Assembly: GCA_023450775.1 (NCBI GenBank)
Contig: JAEXGP010000257.1
Coordinates: 1 to 15,215 of the forward strand
DNA from: Actinomycetes bacterium
Lineage (GTDB): Bacteria > Actinomycetota > Acidimicrobiia > Acidimicrobiales > Microtrichaceae
Reading direction: 5' to 3'
DNA: 15,215 bases
The notes beneath the pieces were generated by a model. It did no database searches and was not told the DNA's origin. It was given only the letters and a program-made list of their open reading frames with translations. The position numbers were made by a program, and so were the translations under genes. Below, piece by piece: positions 1-6,474 of the stretch; within the stretch, counting starts at the first letter, position 1; every line of letters starts with the position of its first letter.

Positions 1-264
1 GCTCCCGGTCCGAGGGCCGTCGGACGACTGCGATGATCCCACACACGTTCCTGTCCACCTCCAGGCGGCGCTGTCACCACCAGACGGGCGCTTCCGACCC
101 GTCAGGGGTGCACCCGAGGGGGACGGGTGGCCGGTGTCGTCGGTCGATCCAGTCTACGGGGAGCCGGGACCGGGTACCTGTCGTGGCCGCTACCGTGGCC
201 CGACCACGCCCGACCCCCGCCCCGCCGCACGACGGCGAGCACCCGCGCCCGGAAGGCCGACGAC
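1..264. other. Gene-poor left edge upstream of the Anbu gene
   Basis: I see no supportable gene here. The plus-strand frames are open only because the DNA is GC-rich, and their translations are Arg/Pro/Gly-rich without any recognisable motif. One frame stops at 34-36, and could be the tail of a gene starting before the window, but its eleven codons cannot be identified. A TACCGT hexamer at 191-196 would fit a loose actinobacterial -10, but no matching -35 lies 16-18 bases upstream, so no promoter is called. The stretch probably contains the upstream region of the peptidase gene. Confidence 0.4.
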
Positions 265-1017
265 GTGACCTACTGCATCGCCATGCGACTCGACGAGGGC
301 CTCGTCTTCCTGGCCGACACGCGCACCAACGCCGGCGTCGACAACGTCAGCACCTACCGCAAGCTGCACGTGTTCCAGCCGAGCGACGACCGGCTCTTCG
401 TGCTCGAGTCCGCCGGCAACCTGGCCTCGACCCAGCAGGTGCTCGACCAGATCGAGGCCGACCTGGAGGCGCAGGCGCCGGTCAGCCTCGCCACGGTGGC
501 CAACCTGCACGAGGCGGCGCTGTACGTGGGGCGCATCGGCGTGGCCGTCGCCGACCAGCACCGGGCCGCACTCGACCGCGTCGGCGCCGACGGCACCTGC
601 ACGCTCATCCTCGGCGGCCAGGTCCACGGCCACCGGCCCGACGTGCTGATGATCTACCCGGAGGGCAACTACATCCGGGCGAGCGACGACCGGCCGTTCC
701 TGCAGATCGGCGAGACCAAGTACGGCAAGCACATGCTCGAGCTGGCCGTCGAGGAGCACCTCGGGCTGGGCGATGCGATCAAGGTGGCGATCGCGTCGAT
801 GGTGTCGACCGAGCTGGCCAACCTGTCGGTCGGTCCGCCCTACGACCTGGCGGTGTACCGCAACGGCTCACTCGAGCTGCAGGAGACGCGGATCGAGGCG
901 GACAGCGCGATCCTCGGGCTCGTCCAGGAGCGCTGGCGCACCCACCTGCTGCTGGCGCTGAGGGAACTGCCCGACTTCGACCCCGACGACCTCTCCGGCT
1001 CCCTCGGCGCCGACTGA
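265..1017 (+). CDS. Anbu-type proteasome-like peptidase
   Basis: This 250-residue protein belongs to the Anbu (ancestral beta-subunit) branch of the proteasome/HslV N-terminal nucleophile hydrolases. The GTG start at 265 is chosen because GGAAGG lies 8 bases upstream and because it places Met-Thr-Tyr at the N-terminus. Removing Met would expose Thr1 as the nucleophile. Visible family marks are the LADTRTNAGVDNVSTYRKL block (residues 16-34), which carries the catalytic-type Asp18 and Lys33, the GG turn at 117-118, and IGETKYGKHML at 148-158. Known Anbu proteins assemble into open rings or helical stacks and often sit beside alpha-E, ATP-grasp and transglutaminase-like genes; those partners would lie left of the window if present. 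The Asp-rich C-terminal tail (237-250) looks lineage-specific. It is the only plus-strand gene and converges on glmM with a 36-base gap. The substrate is unknown. Confidence 0.9.
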   Translation: MTYCIAMRLDEGLVFLADTRTNAGVDNVSTYRKLHVFQPSDDRLFVLESAGNLASTQQVLDQIEADLEAQAPVSLATVANLHEAALYVGRIGVAVADQHRAALDRVGADGTCTLILGGQVHGHRPDVLMIYPEGNYIRASDDRPFLQIGETKYGKHMLELAVEEHLGLGDAIKVAIASMVSTELANLSVGPPYDLAVYRNGSLELQETRIEADSAILGLVQERWRTHLLLALRELPDFDPDDLSGSLGAD

Positions 1018-1053
1018 CCTCCGACGCGCCGGGCCCCGTTCTGCTCGAGGGGT

Positions 1054-2406
1054 TCAGGAGGTGAGGGCCTCGACCGCGGCGACCAACGTGTCGACCGCAG
1101 CCGCGGCCTCGGCCTCGCTGGGCGCCTCGGCCATCACGCGCACCACGGGCTCGGTGCCCGATGGGCGCAGCAGCACCCGGCCCCGCTCGCCGAGCTCGGC
1201 CGACACGGCTGCCACCTGCTCGGCCAGACGGTCGGCCACGTCGGGCATGGGCGACTCGACCCGGACGTTGCGCAGCACCTGCGGCAGCTTGGTCATGGCG
1301 GCGTCGGCCAGGTCCCCCAGGGCCGCGCCCTCCCGCACCACCAGGTCGGCCAGTACGACCGCGCTGAGCAGACCGTCGCCCGTGGTGCCCAGGTCGCCGA
1401 ACACCAGGTGGCCCGACTGCTCGCCGCCCAGGCTGAACCCGCCGTCGGCCATGGCGGCCAGCACGTAGCGGTCCCCCACGGCGGTCTCCACCACGGTGAT
1501 GCCCTCCCGACCCATCGCCTGACGGAAGCCAAGGTTGGACATGACGGTCACCACGACGGTGTCGTCGGTGAGCCGTCCGCGGTCGCGCAGGTCGGTCGCG
1601 CACAGCGCCAGGATCTGGTCGCCGTCGACCAGGCGGCCCCGCTCGTCGACCGCCAGCAGCCGGTCCGCGTCGCCGTCGAACGCCAGGCCCAGGTGCGCGC
1701 CCTCCTCCACCACCGCGCGCTGCAGCTCCTCGGGGTGGGTGGAGCCGCAGCCGTCGTTGATGTTGGTGCCGTCGGGCTCCGCGAACAGCACGACCACCTC
1801 GGCGCCGAGGTCGGCGAGGACGTCGGGCGCGATGGCGGACGCGGCACCGTTGGCGCAGTCGACCACCACACGCAGACCGTCGAGCCGGCGGCCCTCGGTG
1901 ACGCCCTCGATCGATGCGGCGTAGTCGTGCGCCAGGTCGACATCGGCCAGCAGCGTGCCGACGCGCTCGCCAGTGGGTGCGTCGTCGATCGAGGCGCCCG
2001 GCCCGGATGGTGGCGACAGGGCCCGGTCGATCTCGGCCTCGACGGCGGACTGCTGCTCGTCGCTGAGCTTCACGCCCCCGGGAGCGAACAGCTTGATCCC
2101 GTTGTCGGCGTACTGGTTGTGCGACGCCGAGATCACCACGCCCACGACCTGGTCGCGCTCGGCCGCGAACGCGACCGCCGGGGTGGGGACCACGCCGGCC
2201 AGCACGGCGTCCGCGCCCTCGGCGCAGATGCCGGCGGCGACCGCCGCCTCGAGCAGCGGTCCGGAGCGGCGCGTGTCGCGACCGATGACCACGCGCCGGG
2301 CCCCGAAGGCCCGGACGGCGGCACGGCCGATGGCGAGCGCGATCTCGGGGGTGAGGTCGCGGCCGGCGACCCCGCGGACCCCGTCCGTGCCGAAGCGGAC
2401 GGTCAC
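1054..2406 (-). CDS. glmM: Phosphoglucosamine mutase GlmM
   Basis: It interconverts glucosamine-6-phosphate and glucosamine-1-phosphate in the cytoplasm, on the path to UDP-GlcNAc and peptidoglycan. The 450 residues have the normal family length. Motifs appear in order: N-terminal RFGTDGVRG (4-12), the phosphoserine loop SASHN (93-97, Ser95 the expected phosphorylated residue), the metal loop DGDADR (244-249), the sugar-binding GGEQSGH (327-333) and the phosphate-binding RPSGTEP (414-420). Residue 98 is Gln where the family normally has Pro. The start is GTG, 10 bases after the rpsI stop, with no clear Shine-Dalgarno sequence, so translation is probably coupled to rpsI. It is the last gene of the rplM-rpsI-glmM group, an order well known in actinobacteria. 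No strong terminator is visible in the 36 bases before the converging peptidase gene. Confidence 0.97.
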   Translation of the reverse strand: MTVRFGTDGVRGVAGRDLTPEIALAIGRAAVRAFGARRVVIGRDTRRSGPLLEAAVAAGICAEGADAVLAGVVPTPAVAFAAERDQVVGVVISASHNQYADNGIKLFAPGGVKLSDEQQSAVEAEIDRALSPPSGPGASIDDAPTGERVGTLLADVDLAHDYAASIEGVTEGRRLDGLRVVVDCANGAASAIAPDVLADLGAEVVVLFAEPDGTNINDGCGSTHPEELQRAVVEEGAHLGLAFDGDADRLLAVDERGRLVDGDQILALCATDLRDRGRLTDDTVVVTVMSNLGFRQAMGREGITVVETAVGDRYVLAAMADGGFSLGGEQSGHLVFGDLGTTGDGLLSAVVLADLVVREGAALGDLADAAMTKLPQVLRNVRVESPMPDVADRLAEQVAAVSAELGERGRVLLRPSGTEPVVRVMAEAPSEAEAAAAVDTLVAAVEALTS

Positions 2407-2416
2407 GGCGGTGGGA

Positions 2417-2809
2417 TCAGCGCTTGGAGTACTGAGGCGCCTTGCGGGCCTTCTTGAGGCCGTACTTCTTGGACTCCTTCTCGCGGGCGTCGCGGGAGAG
2501 GAAGCCGGCCTTCTTGAGCGTGGGGCGCAGCTCGGGGTCGAGCTCGACCAGCGAGCGGGCGATGCCCAGACGGATGGCGCCGGCCTGGCCGGTCACGCCG
2601 CCGCCGTGCAGCGTGGCGTCCACGTCGTAGACCTCGTTGGTGGAGGTCACACGCAGCGGCTCGGTGAGGATCATCCGGTGCGTGGCGTTCGGGAAGTAGT
2701 CCTCGACCGGGCGCTTGTTGATCGTGATGACGCCGGTGCCGGGCCGCAGCCGGACACGGGCGACGGCCCGCTTGCGACGGCCGGTGGTCTGGGTGAGAGG
2801 GGTGCTCAT
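2417..2809 (-). CDS. rpsI: 30S ribosomal protein S9
   Basis: S9 sits in the head of the small subunit, and its C-terminal tail reaches the P-site tRNA. The 130-residue protein shows the family's TTGRRKRAVARVRL near residues 8-21, the GGGVTGQAGAIRLGIARSL segment in the middle, and the basic tail ending KAPQYSKR, whose final Lys-Arg is the tRNA-contacting feature. The ATG start at 2809 is preceded by GGAG with a 7-base spacer. The gene follows rplM by 12 bases and precedes glmM by 10, so the three are likely one transcript. Length and ends are normal for the family. Confidence 0.98.
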   Translation of the reverse strand: MSTPLTQTTGRRKRAVARVRLRPGTGVITINKRPVEDYFPNATHRMILTEPLRVTSTNEVYDVDATLHGGGVTGQAGAIRLGIARSLVELDPELRPTLKKAGFLSRDAREKESKKYGLKKARKAPQYSKR

Positions 2810-2821
2810 CTTGCTGCTCCG

Positions 2822-3271
2822 TTACGAACGCGCCCGGGCATCCGCGAGGTCGAGGGTCTGCGGCTGCTGGGCCGAGTGAGGATGGGTCGGGCCGGCGTAC
2901 ACCTTCAGCTTCTTGAGCATCTGGCGGCCGAGCCGGTTCTTGGGGAGCATGCCGCGGATCGTCCGGCGGACGGCCTCCTCGGGCTTCTCCGCCAGGAGGG
3001 TGGCGTAGGTGGTCGAGCGGATGCCGCCCGGGTAGCCGGTGTGGCGGTACACCTGCTTCGCGTCGGCCTTGTTGGCCGTGAGGACCACCTTGTCGGCGTT
3101 CACGATGATCACGTGGTCGCCGGTGTCCAGGTGCGGGGTGTACATGGCCTTGTGCTTGCCGCGCAGGATCCGGGCCACCTCGGTGGACATGCGACCGAGG
3201 GTCAGGCCCTCCGCGTCGACGACGTACCAGCCGCGCTCGATCTCGTCTGCTCGTGGCGAATAGGTGCGCAC
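2822..3271 (-). CDS. rplM: 50S ribosomal protein L13
   Basis: L13 is an early-assembling large-subunit protein that binds 23S rRNA. The 149 residues begin with RTYSP after the initiator, as in other actinobacterial L13 proteins, and carry WYVVDAEGLTLGRMSTEVA, GKHK and the GMLPKNRLGRQML block typical of the family. Two GTG codons could start it: 3271 (Met-Arg-Thr-Tyr, chosen by homology) or 3280 (three residues longer, with GGAG 10 bases upstream). It is the first gene of the rplM-rpsI-glmM group, downstream of a predicted promoter at 3470-3499 and a leader of roughly 190 bases with several hairpins, one of which can involve the start codon. In E. coli, L13 represses its own operon; whether that holds here is inference. 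Confidence 0.96.
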   Translation of the reverse strand: MRTYSPRADEIERGWYVVDAEGLTLGRMSTEVARILRGKHKAMYTPHLDTGDHVIIVNADKVVLTANKADAKQVYRHTGYPGGIRSTTYATLLAEKPEEAVRRTIRGMLPKNRLGRQMLKKLKVYAGPTHPHSAQQPQTLDLADARARS

Positions 3272-3326
3272 TGCACTCACTCTCTCGGTTCTCCGGGTCT
3301 GCACCGACCGCCCGGTCGTGCAGTGC
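3268..3326 (-). repeat. 9-base inverted repeat spanning the rplM start
   Basis: GCACTGCAC (minus-strand bases 3326-3318) and GTGCAGTGC (3276-3268) are perfectly complementary. The right copy contains the GTG start codon at 3271-3269. Pairing in the mRNA would loop out the 41 bases that hold the ribosome-binding site and would block the start. The pairing is read directly from the sequence; a regulatory role is inference. Confidence 0.5.
3299..3323 (-). promoter_or_regulatory. Hairpin in the rplM leader, just before the RBS
   Basis: On the minus strand CTGCAC-GACCG and CGGTC-G-GTGCAG form an 11-base-pair stem with a GG turn and one bulged G. The turn as drawn is too tight, so the top pair or two would open. 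It ends 5 bases before the GGAG at 3291-3294. Its left arm also belongs to a 9-base inverted repeat that reaches the start codon, so the two structures exclude each other. Confidence 0.55.
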
Positions 3327-3417
3327 TCGGACGGACGCCGCTGGGCGACAACGGTCCGAACAGGTCTTGTCTCGTTCGGGGACGACGGGCCCGACCGATG
3401 GGGTGGGCCGGAGCGAC

Positions 3418-3439
3418 GTGCCCTCCGGAGGAGGTGCAC
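3418..3439 (-). promoter_or_regulatory. 5'-proximal hairpin in the rplM leader
   Basis: Minus-strand GTGC-A-CCTCC, loop TCC, then GGAGG-GCAC gives nine base pairs with one bulged A. It would lie about 25 bases from the predicted transcript start. Its left arm contains ACCTCCT, the same sequence as the anti-Shine-Dalgarno end of 16S rRNA, and its right arm GGAGG resembles a ribosome-binding site, although no start codon follows at a useful distance. Confidence 0.45.
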
Positions 3440-3469
3440 CACGCGTCCGACCGCTCGGGCCGACGGGCA

Positions 3470-3499
3470 AGCGTACGGGTTGGCGGCCGCGAAGTGCAA
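3470..3499 (-). promoter_or_regulatory. Predicted promoter of rplM-rpsI-glmM
   Basis: TTGCAC (3494-3499) and TACGCT (3470-3475) are separated by 18 bases on the minus strand, which fits a housekeeping sigma promoter of high-GC bacteria (TTG at -35, TAnnnT at -10). Transcription would start near 3463, leaving a leader of about 190 bases before rplM. The -35 lies in the loop of a GGCCGC/GCGGCC inverted repeat at 3485-3505. The -35 match is only partial. Confidence 0.5.
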
Positions 3500-3543
3500 G
3501 CGGCCCCCGGTCCCCACCGCCGCTCGACCGGTCGCCTCGCGGG

Positions 3544-4386
3544 TCAGTAGCCGACCTCCCACAGCACCAGCCCGTGCGGCGGCGCGAGCTGCCCGGCCTT
3601 CGCCCGGTCTCGCGAGGCGATCGCGACGCCGACGTCCTCGGGGCGCCGCCGGCCCCGGCCCACGTCCACGAGCAGACCGGTGATCGACCGCACCATCTGG
3701 TGGCAGAAGGCGGTGGCCGTGATCTCGAACGTCAGCAGGCCCGGCCGGTCCGGGTCCTCGGACCAGTCGGCCGCCAGCACGCGGCGCACGAGCGAGATCG
3801 GCGTCGCGGTCGGGCCCGACGGCTTGGGGCGACGGCAGCAGCACGAGAAGTCGTGCTCCCCGAGGAGGTGGGCGCATCCCGCCCGCATCCGCGTCACGTC
3901 GAGCGGCTGATCGACCCACCACGCCGTGCCGGCCAGGAACGGGTCGGGGACGTCCTGGTTCAGCACCGTGTAGTGGTACGTGCGGCTGCGGGCCGAGAAG
4001 CGGGCGTCGAAGCCGTCGTCGACCACCGACACCGCCCGCACGACGACCGCGGGACCGACCAGCGAGTTGAGCGCGTCCCGGAGCCGGCGCGGTCCGTCGC
4101 CCCCGCCCCGGCGGTCGCGCCGGGCGAGCTCCTCGAGCGCCGCGGCCGGCACGTCCAGGCTGACCACCTGGCCGCGGGCGTGCACGCCGGTGTCCGTGCG
4201 GCCGGCGCACGTCAGCTCGACCGGCACCTGCAGGACGCGCTCGAGGGCCAGGCGCAGCGAGCCACCCACGGTGTCGACCCCACGGTTCTCGGCGAAGCCG
4301 TGGAACCCGGACCCGTCGTACGCGACGTCGAGCCGCAGCCGGACCGTCGGGGCAGCTGCCTCGGCGTGGGTTGTCGTGACATCCAT
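3544..4386 (-). CDS. truA: tRNA pseudouridine(38-40) synthase TruA
   Basis: TruA converts uridines 38-40 of the tRNA anticodon arm to pseudouridine. From the ATG at 4386 the protein has 280 residues. The catalytic motif AGRTDTGVHA is at 61-70, with Asp65 as the nucleophile; RTYHY (135-139) and FCHQMVRSITGLL (227-239) are the other family blocks. The usual GWQ-Q stretch near the N-terminus is GFAENRGVDTV (30-40) here, a divergent form, and a Cys triplet stands at 182-184 after HDF. A GTG at 4395 would add three residues and cannot be excluded; neither start has a strong Shine-Dalgarno sequence. The gene begins 45 bases after the terminator that closes the alpha block, and no promoter is visible between, so read-through may supply it. 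Confidence 0.94.
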   Translation of the reverse strand: MDVTTTHAEAAAPTVRLRLDVAYDGSGFHGFAENRGVDTVGGSLRLALERVLQVPVELTCAGRTDTGVHARGQVVSLDVPAAALEELARRDRRGGGDGPRRLRDALNSLVGPAVVVRAVSVVDDGFDARFSARSRTYHYTVLNQDVPDPFLAGTAWWVDQPLDVTRMRAGCAHLLGEHDFSCCCRRPKPSGPTATPISLVRRVLAADWSEDPDRPGLLTFEITATAFCHQMVRSITGLLVDVGRGRRRPEDVGVAIASRDRAKAGQLAPPHGLVLWEVGY

Positions 4387-4430
4387 GCGTCGCACAGCCC
4401 GCTCGGTGGCGTCAGGAACCGTGAGGGGTC

Positions 4431-4468
4431 GAAAACGGCGAAACGGGGCGACCCGGAGGTCGCCCCGT
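4431..4468 (-). terminator. Intrinsic terminator after rplQ
   Basis: On the minus strand ACGGGGCGACC and GGTCGCCCCGT form a perfect 11-base-pair stem (4443-4468) with the 4-base loop TCCG, followed by a T-rich tail, TTCGCCGTTTTC. It starts 12 bases after the rplQ stop and is the strongest terminator-like element in the window. The T tract is broken by CGCCG, so termination may be partial. Confidence 0.85.
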
Positions 4469-4480
4469 CACGCCGATCGA

Positions 4481-4837
4481 TCAGACCAGCTCGAGCTTGG
4501 CCATGGGGGCGTTGTCCCCGTGGCGCGTGCCGAGCTTGAGGATCCGCGTGTAGCCGCCCGGGCGGGTGGCGTAGCGCGGGCCGATCTCGTCCATGAGGAT
4601 CGCAGCGATCTCCTGGTCACCGATGTAGGCCAGGATCTGGCGGTGGTTGTGCAGTCCGCCCTTCTTGGCCTTGGTGATCAGCTTCTCGGCGATCGGGCGC
4701 ACCGCCTTGGCCTTGGCCTCGGTGGTGACGATGCCGGTGGGCGACGCCACGAGCGACGCCACGAGGTTGGCCATGATCTGGCGCTGGTGCTTGGCGCTGC
4801 CGCCGAAGGCGCGCCCCTTCTTGGGAGTGGCTGGCAT
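4481..4837 (-). CDS. rplQ: 50S ribosomal protein L17
   Basis: L17 lies near the exit of the peptide tunnel in the large subunit. The 118-residue protein starts with MPATPKKGRAFGGSAKHQ and shows the family's HQRQIMANLVASL and TTEAKAKAVRPIAEKLIT segments and the RPGGYTRILKLGTRHGDNAPMA block at the C-terminus. The ATG at 4837 has GGAG 10 bases upstream and follows rpoA by 17 bases. It is the last gene before the terminator at 4431-4468, as in many bacteria where rpoA-rplQ closes the alpha operon. Confidence 0.98.
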   Translation of the reverse strand: MPATPKKGRAFGGSAKHQRQIMANLVASLVASPTGIVTTEAKAKAVRPIAEKLITKAKKGGLHNHRQILAYIGDQEIAAILMDEIGPRYATRPGGYTRILKLGTRHGDNAPMAKLELV

Positions 4838-4854
4838 GTCTCTACAGCTCCGGC

Positions 4855-5790
4855 TCAGTCCCGACCGCGGAGCGACAGGCCCCGCTCGTCGAGCTTCTCG
4901 ATGACTTCGTCCAGGGACTTCTGACCGAAGTTGGTGATCGCCAGCAGGTCGTCCTCGGACTTCTGCAGCAGCTCACCGACGGTGTTGACCTGGGCCCGCT
5001 TGAGGCAGTTGCGGGGACGCTCCGACAGGTCGAGCTCCTCGATCGCGAGCTCGAGGTCGGGCGACGTGGCGACCGCGGCGGCGGCCTCGGTGAGGGTCAG
5101 GCCCTCGGGCTCCTCGGACATCTGCTCGACGAGCTCGACCAGCGACTTCAGCGTGGCGCCGGCCGAGGCCAGGGCGTCGCGCGGGGTCATGGAGGAGTCG
5201 GTCTCGATGTCGAGGACCAGGCGGTCGTAGTTGGTCGACTGCTCGACGCGGGTCGGCTCGACCGAGAACGTCACGCGGCGGACCGGCGAGAAGATCGCGT
5301 CGATCGGGATCACGCCGATCGTGGAGCTGCTGCGGCCGAGCGCCGACAGGTAGCCCTTGCCGCGGTCGACGGTGAGGTCGACGGCCAGGCGGGCCTTGCC
5401 GTTCAGCGTGGCGATGTGCAGGTCGGGGTTCAGGATCTCCACGTCGGAGGTGGCCTGGATGTCACCGGCGGTGACCTCGGCGGGCCCGCGCACGTCCAGG
5501 CGGAGCGTGATCGGGTCGTCGGACGTGGAGGTGAGGACCACGTCCTTGAGGTTGAGGATGATGTCGGTGACGTCCTCGGTCACGCCGGTGAGCGTGTCGA
5601 ACTCGTGCAGGGCGTCGTCGAAGCGGACCTCGGTGATGGCCGCGCCGGGGATCGACGAGAGCAGGGTGCGGCGCAGGGAGTTGCCGAGCGTGTGGCCGAA
5701 GCCGGGCTCCAACGGGCTGATGGCGAACCGCTGGCGGTTGGCCTCTTCCTCGTCGATGGCCTCCACGGTGGGGCGTTGGATGACGAGCAT
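4855..5790 (-). CDS. rpoA: RNA polymerase alpha subunit
   Basis: The alpha dimer is the scaffold on which beta and beta-prime assemble. The 311 residues hold the N-terminal domain, with GFGHTLGNSLRRTLLSSIPG at 30-49 as its dimerisation and assembly helix, an acidic linker around 220-250, and the C-terminal domain from about 253 onward. In the latter, SERPRNCLKRA keeps the Arg258, Asn261 and Cys262 that correspond to the UP-element-binding face of the E. coli protein, and NFGQKSLDEV is the second helix-hairpin-helix. The ATG at 5790 is chosen because GAGGT lies about 10 bases upstream; the frame is open further upstream, but that stretch is unlike the family. The spacer from rpsD is 62 bases. 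Confidence 0.98.
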   Translation of the reverse strand: MLVIQRPTVEAIDEEEANRQRFAISPLEPGFGHTLGNSLRRTLLSSIPGAAITEVRFDDALHEFDTLTGVTEDVTDIILNLKDVVLTSTSDDPITLRLDVRGPAEVTAGDIQATSDVEILNPDLHIATLNGKARLAVDLTVDRGKGYLSALGRSSSTIGVIPIDAIFSPVRRVTFSVEPTRVEQSTNYDRLVLDIETDSSMTPRDALASAGATLKSLVELVEQMSEEPEGLTLTEAAAAVATSPDLELAIEELDLSERPRNCLKRAQVNTVGELLQKSEDDLLAITNFGQKSLDEVIEKLDERGLSLRGRD

Positions 5791-5852
5791 CTGATGCGTA
5801 CCTCGGTACTGGGCGGGCGGGTCTGGACGGGCGGGGGTGAGCGGGGCCGGGC

Positions 5853-6470
5853 TTACTTGGAGTAGAGCTCGACGATGAGCTGCTCGCGCACCGGGACGTC
5901 GATGTGCTCCCGCAGCGGCAGCTCGCGGACGGTGACCTCCTGGCCTCCCTCGGCCGTGTCCAACCACGGCGCGGCGGGACGGCCCAGGGTGTCCATGTTC
6001 CACTGGATCACCAGCATCTGGCGGGACTTCTCGCGCAGGCGGATCACGTCGCCCTTGCGCACCCGGAAGCTGGGCACGTTGACCCGGCGACCGTTGACCT
6101 CGATGTGGCCGTGGGTGACGAACTGGCGGGCCTGCGGGCGGGTGGCGGCCCAGCCGGCGCGGTACACCACGTTGTCCAGACGCTGCTCGCAGTAGCGCAG
6201 CAGGTTCTCACCCGTGACGCCCTGGCGGCGGTTCGCCTCCTCGTAGAGGTTGCGGAACTGCTTCTCCGTCATGCCGTAGGCGTAACGGGCCTTCTGCTTC
6301 TCCTGCAGCTGGAGCAGGTACTCCGACACGTTGCCGCGACGACGGGTGCGGCCGTGCTCGCCCGGCGGGTACGGGCGCTTCTCCATGGCGATGTTCTCGC
6401 CGTTGGTGCCCCAGATGTTCGTGCCGAGGCGGCGCGAGACGCGGGCGCGGGGACCGGTGTAGCGGGACAT
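5853..6470 (-). CDS. rpsD: 30S ribosomal protein S4
   Basis: S4 nucleates assembly of the 30S body by binding the 5' domain of 16S rRNA, and helps guard decoding accuracy. The 205-residue protein has the N-terminal MSRYTGPRARVSRRLG, a middle helical region with EKQKARYAYGMTEKQFRNLY, and the S4 RNA-binding fold around residues 93-155 (QRLDNVVYRAGWA, HGHIEVNGRRVNVPSFRVRKGD). The N-terminal zinc-binding cysteines are absent, so this is the cysteine-free form. The ATG at 6470 lies 4 bases after the rpsK stop, with GGAGG about 10 bases upstream inside rpsK. Confidence 0.98.
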   Translation of the reverse strand: MSRYTGPRARVSRRLGTNIWGTNGENIAMEKRPYPPGEHGRTRRRGNVSEYLLQLQEKQKARYAYGMTEKQFRNLYEEANRRQGVTGENLLRYCEQRLDNVVYRAGWAATRPQARQFVTHGHIEVNGRRVNVPSFRVRKGDVIRLREKSRQMLVIQWNMDTLGRPAAPWLDTAEGGQEVTVRELPLREHIDVPVREQLIVELYSK

Positions 6471-6474
6471 GGAC

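Noticed and set aside
1018..1053. Possible bidirectional terminator between the Anbu gene and glmM
   Set aside because: Only short CCCC/GGGG pairing with a loop of about ten bases is possible and there is no T-tract on either strand.
33..1064. Plus-strand frame of 343 codons overlapping the Anbu gene
   Set aside because: It is an Arg/Pro-rich reading in another frame of the peptidase gene, with no recognisable motif.
3525..3534. CGACCGGTCG palindrome after truA
   Set aside because: A ten-base palindrome of G and C is expected by chance at this base composition, and no T-tract or conserved context supports a terminator or operator.
2822..4210. Apparent 462-residue fusion of L13 with a long N-terminal extension
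   Set aside because: The extension is an out-of-frame reading of truA and the leader; L13 has plausible GTG starts at 3271 or 3280 with the normal family N-terminus.
5791..5815. GTACCGAGGTAC hairpin over the rpoA ribosome-binding site
   Set aside because: The two arms leave only a 2-4 base loop and a very short stem, too weak to argue for regulation.
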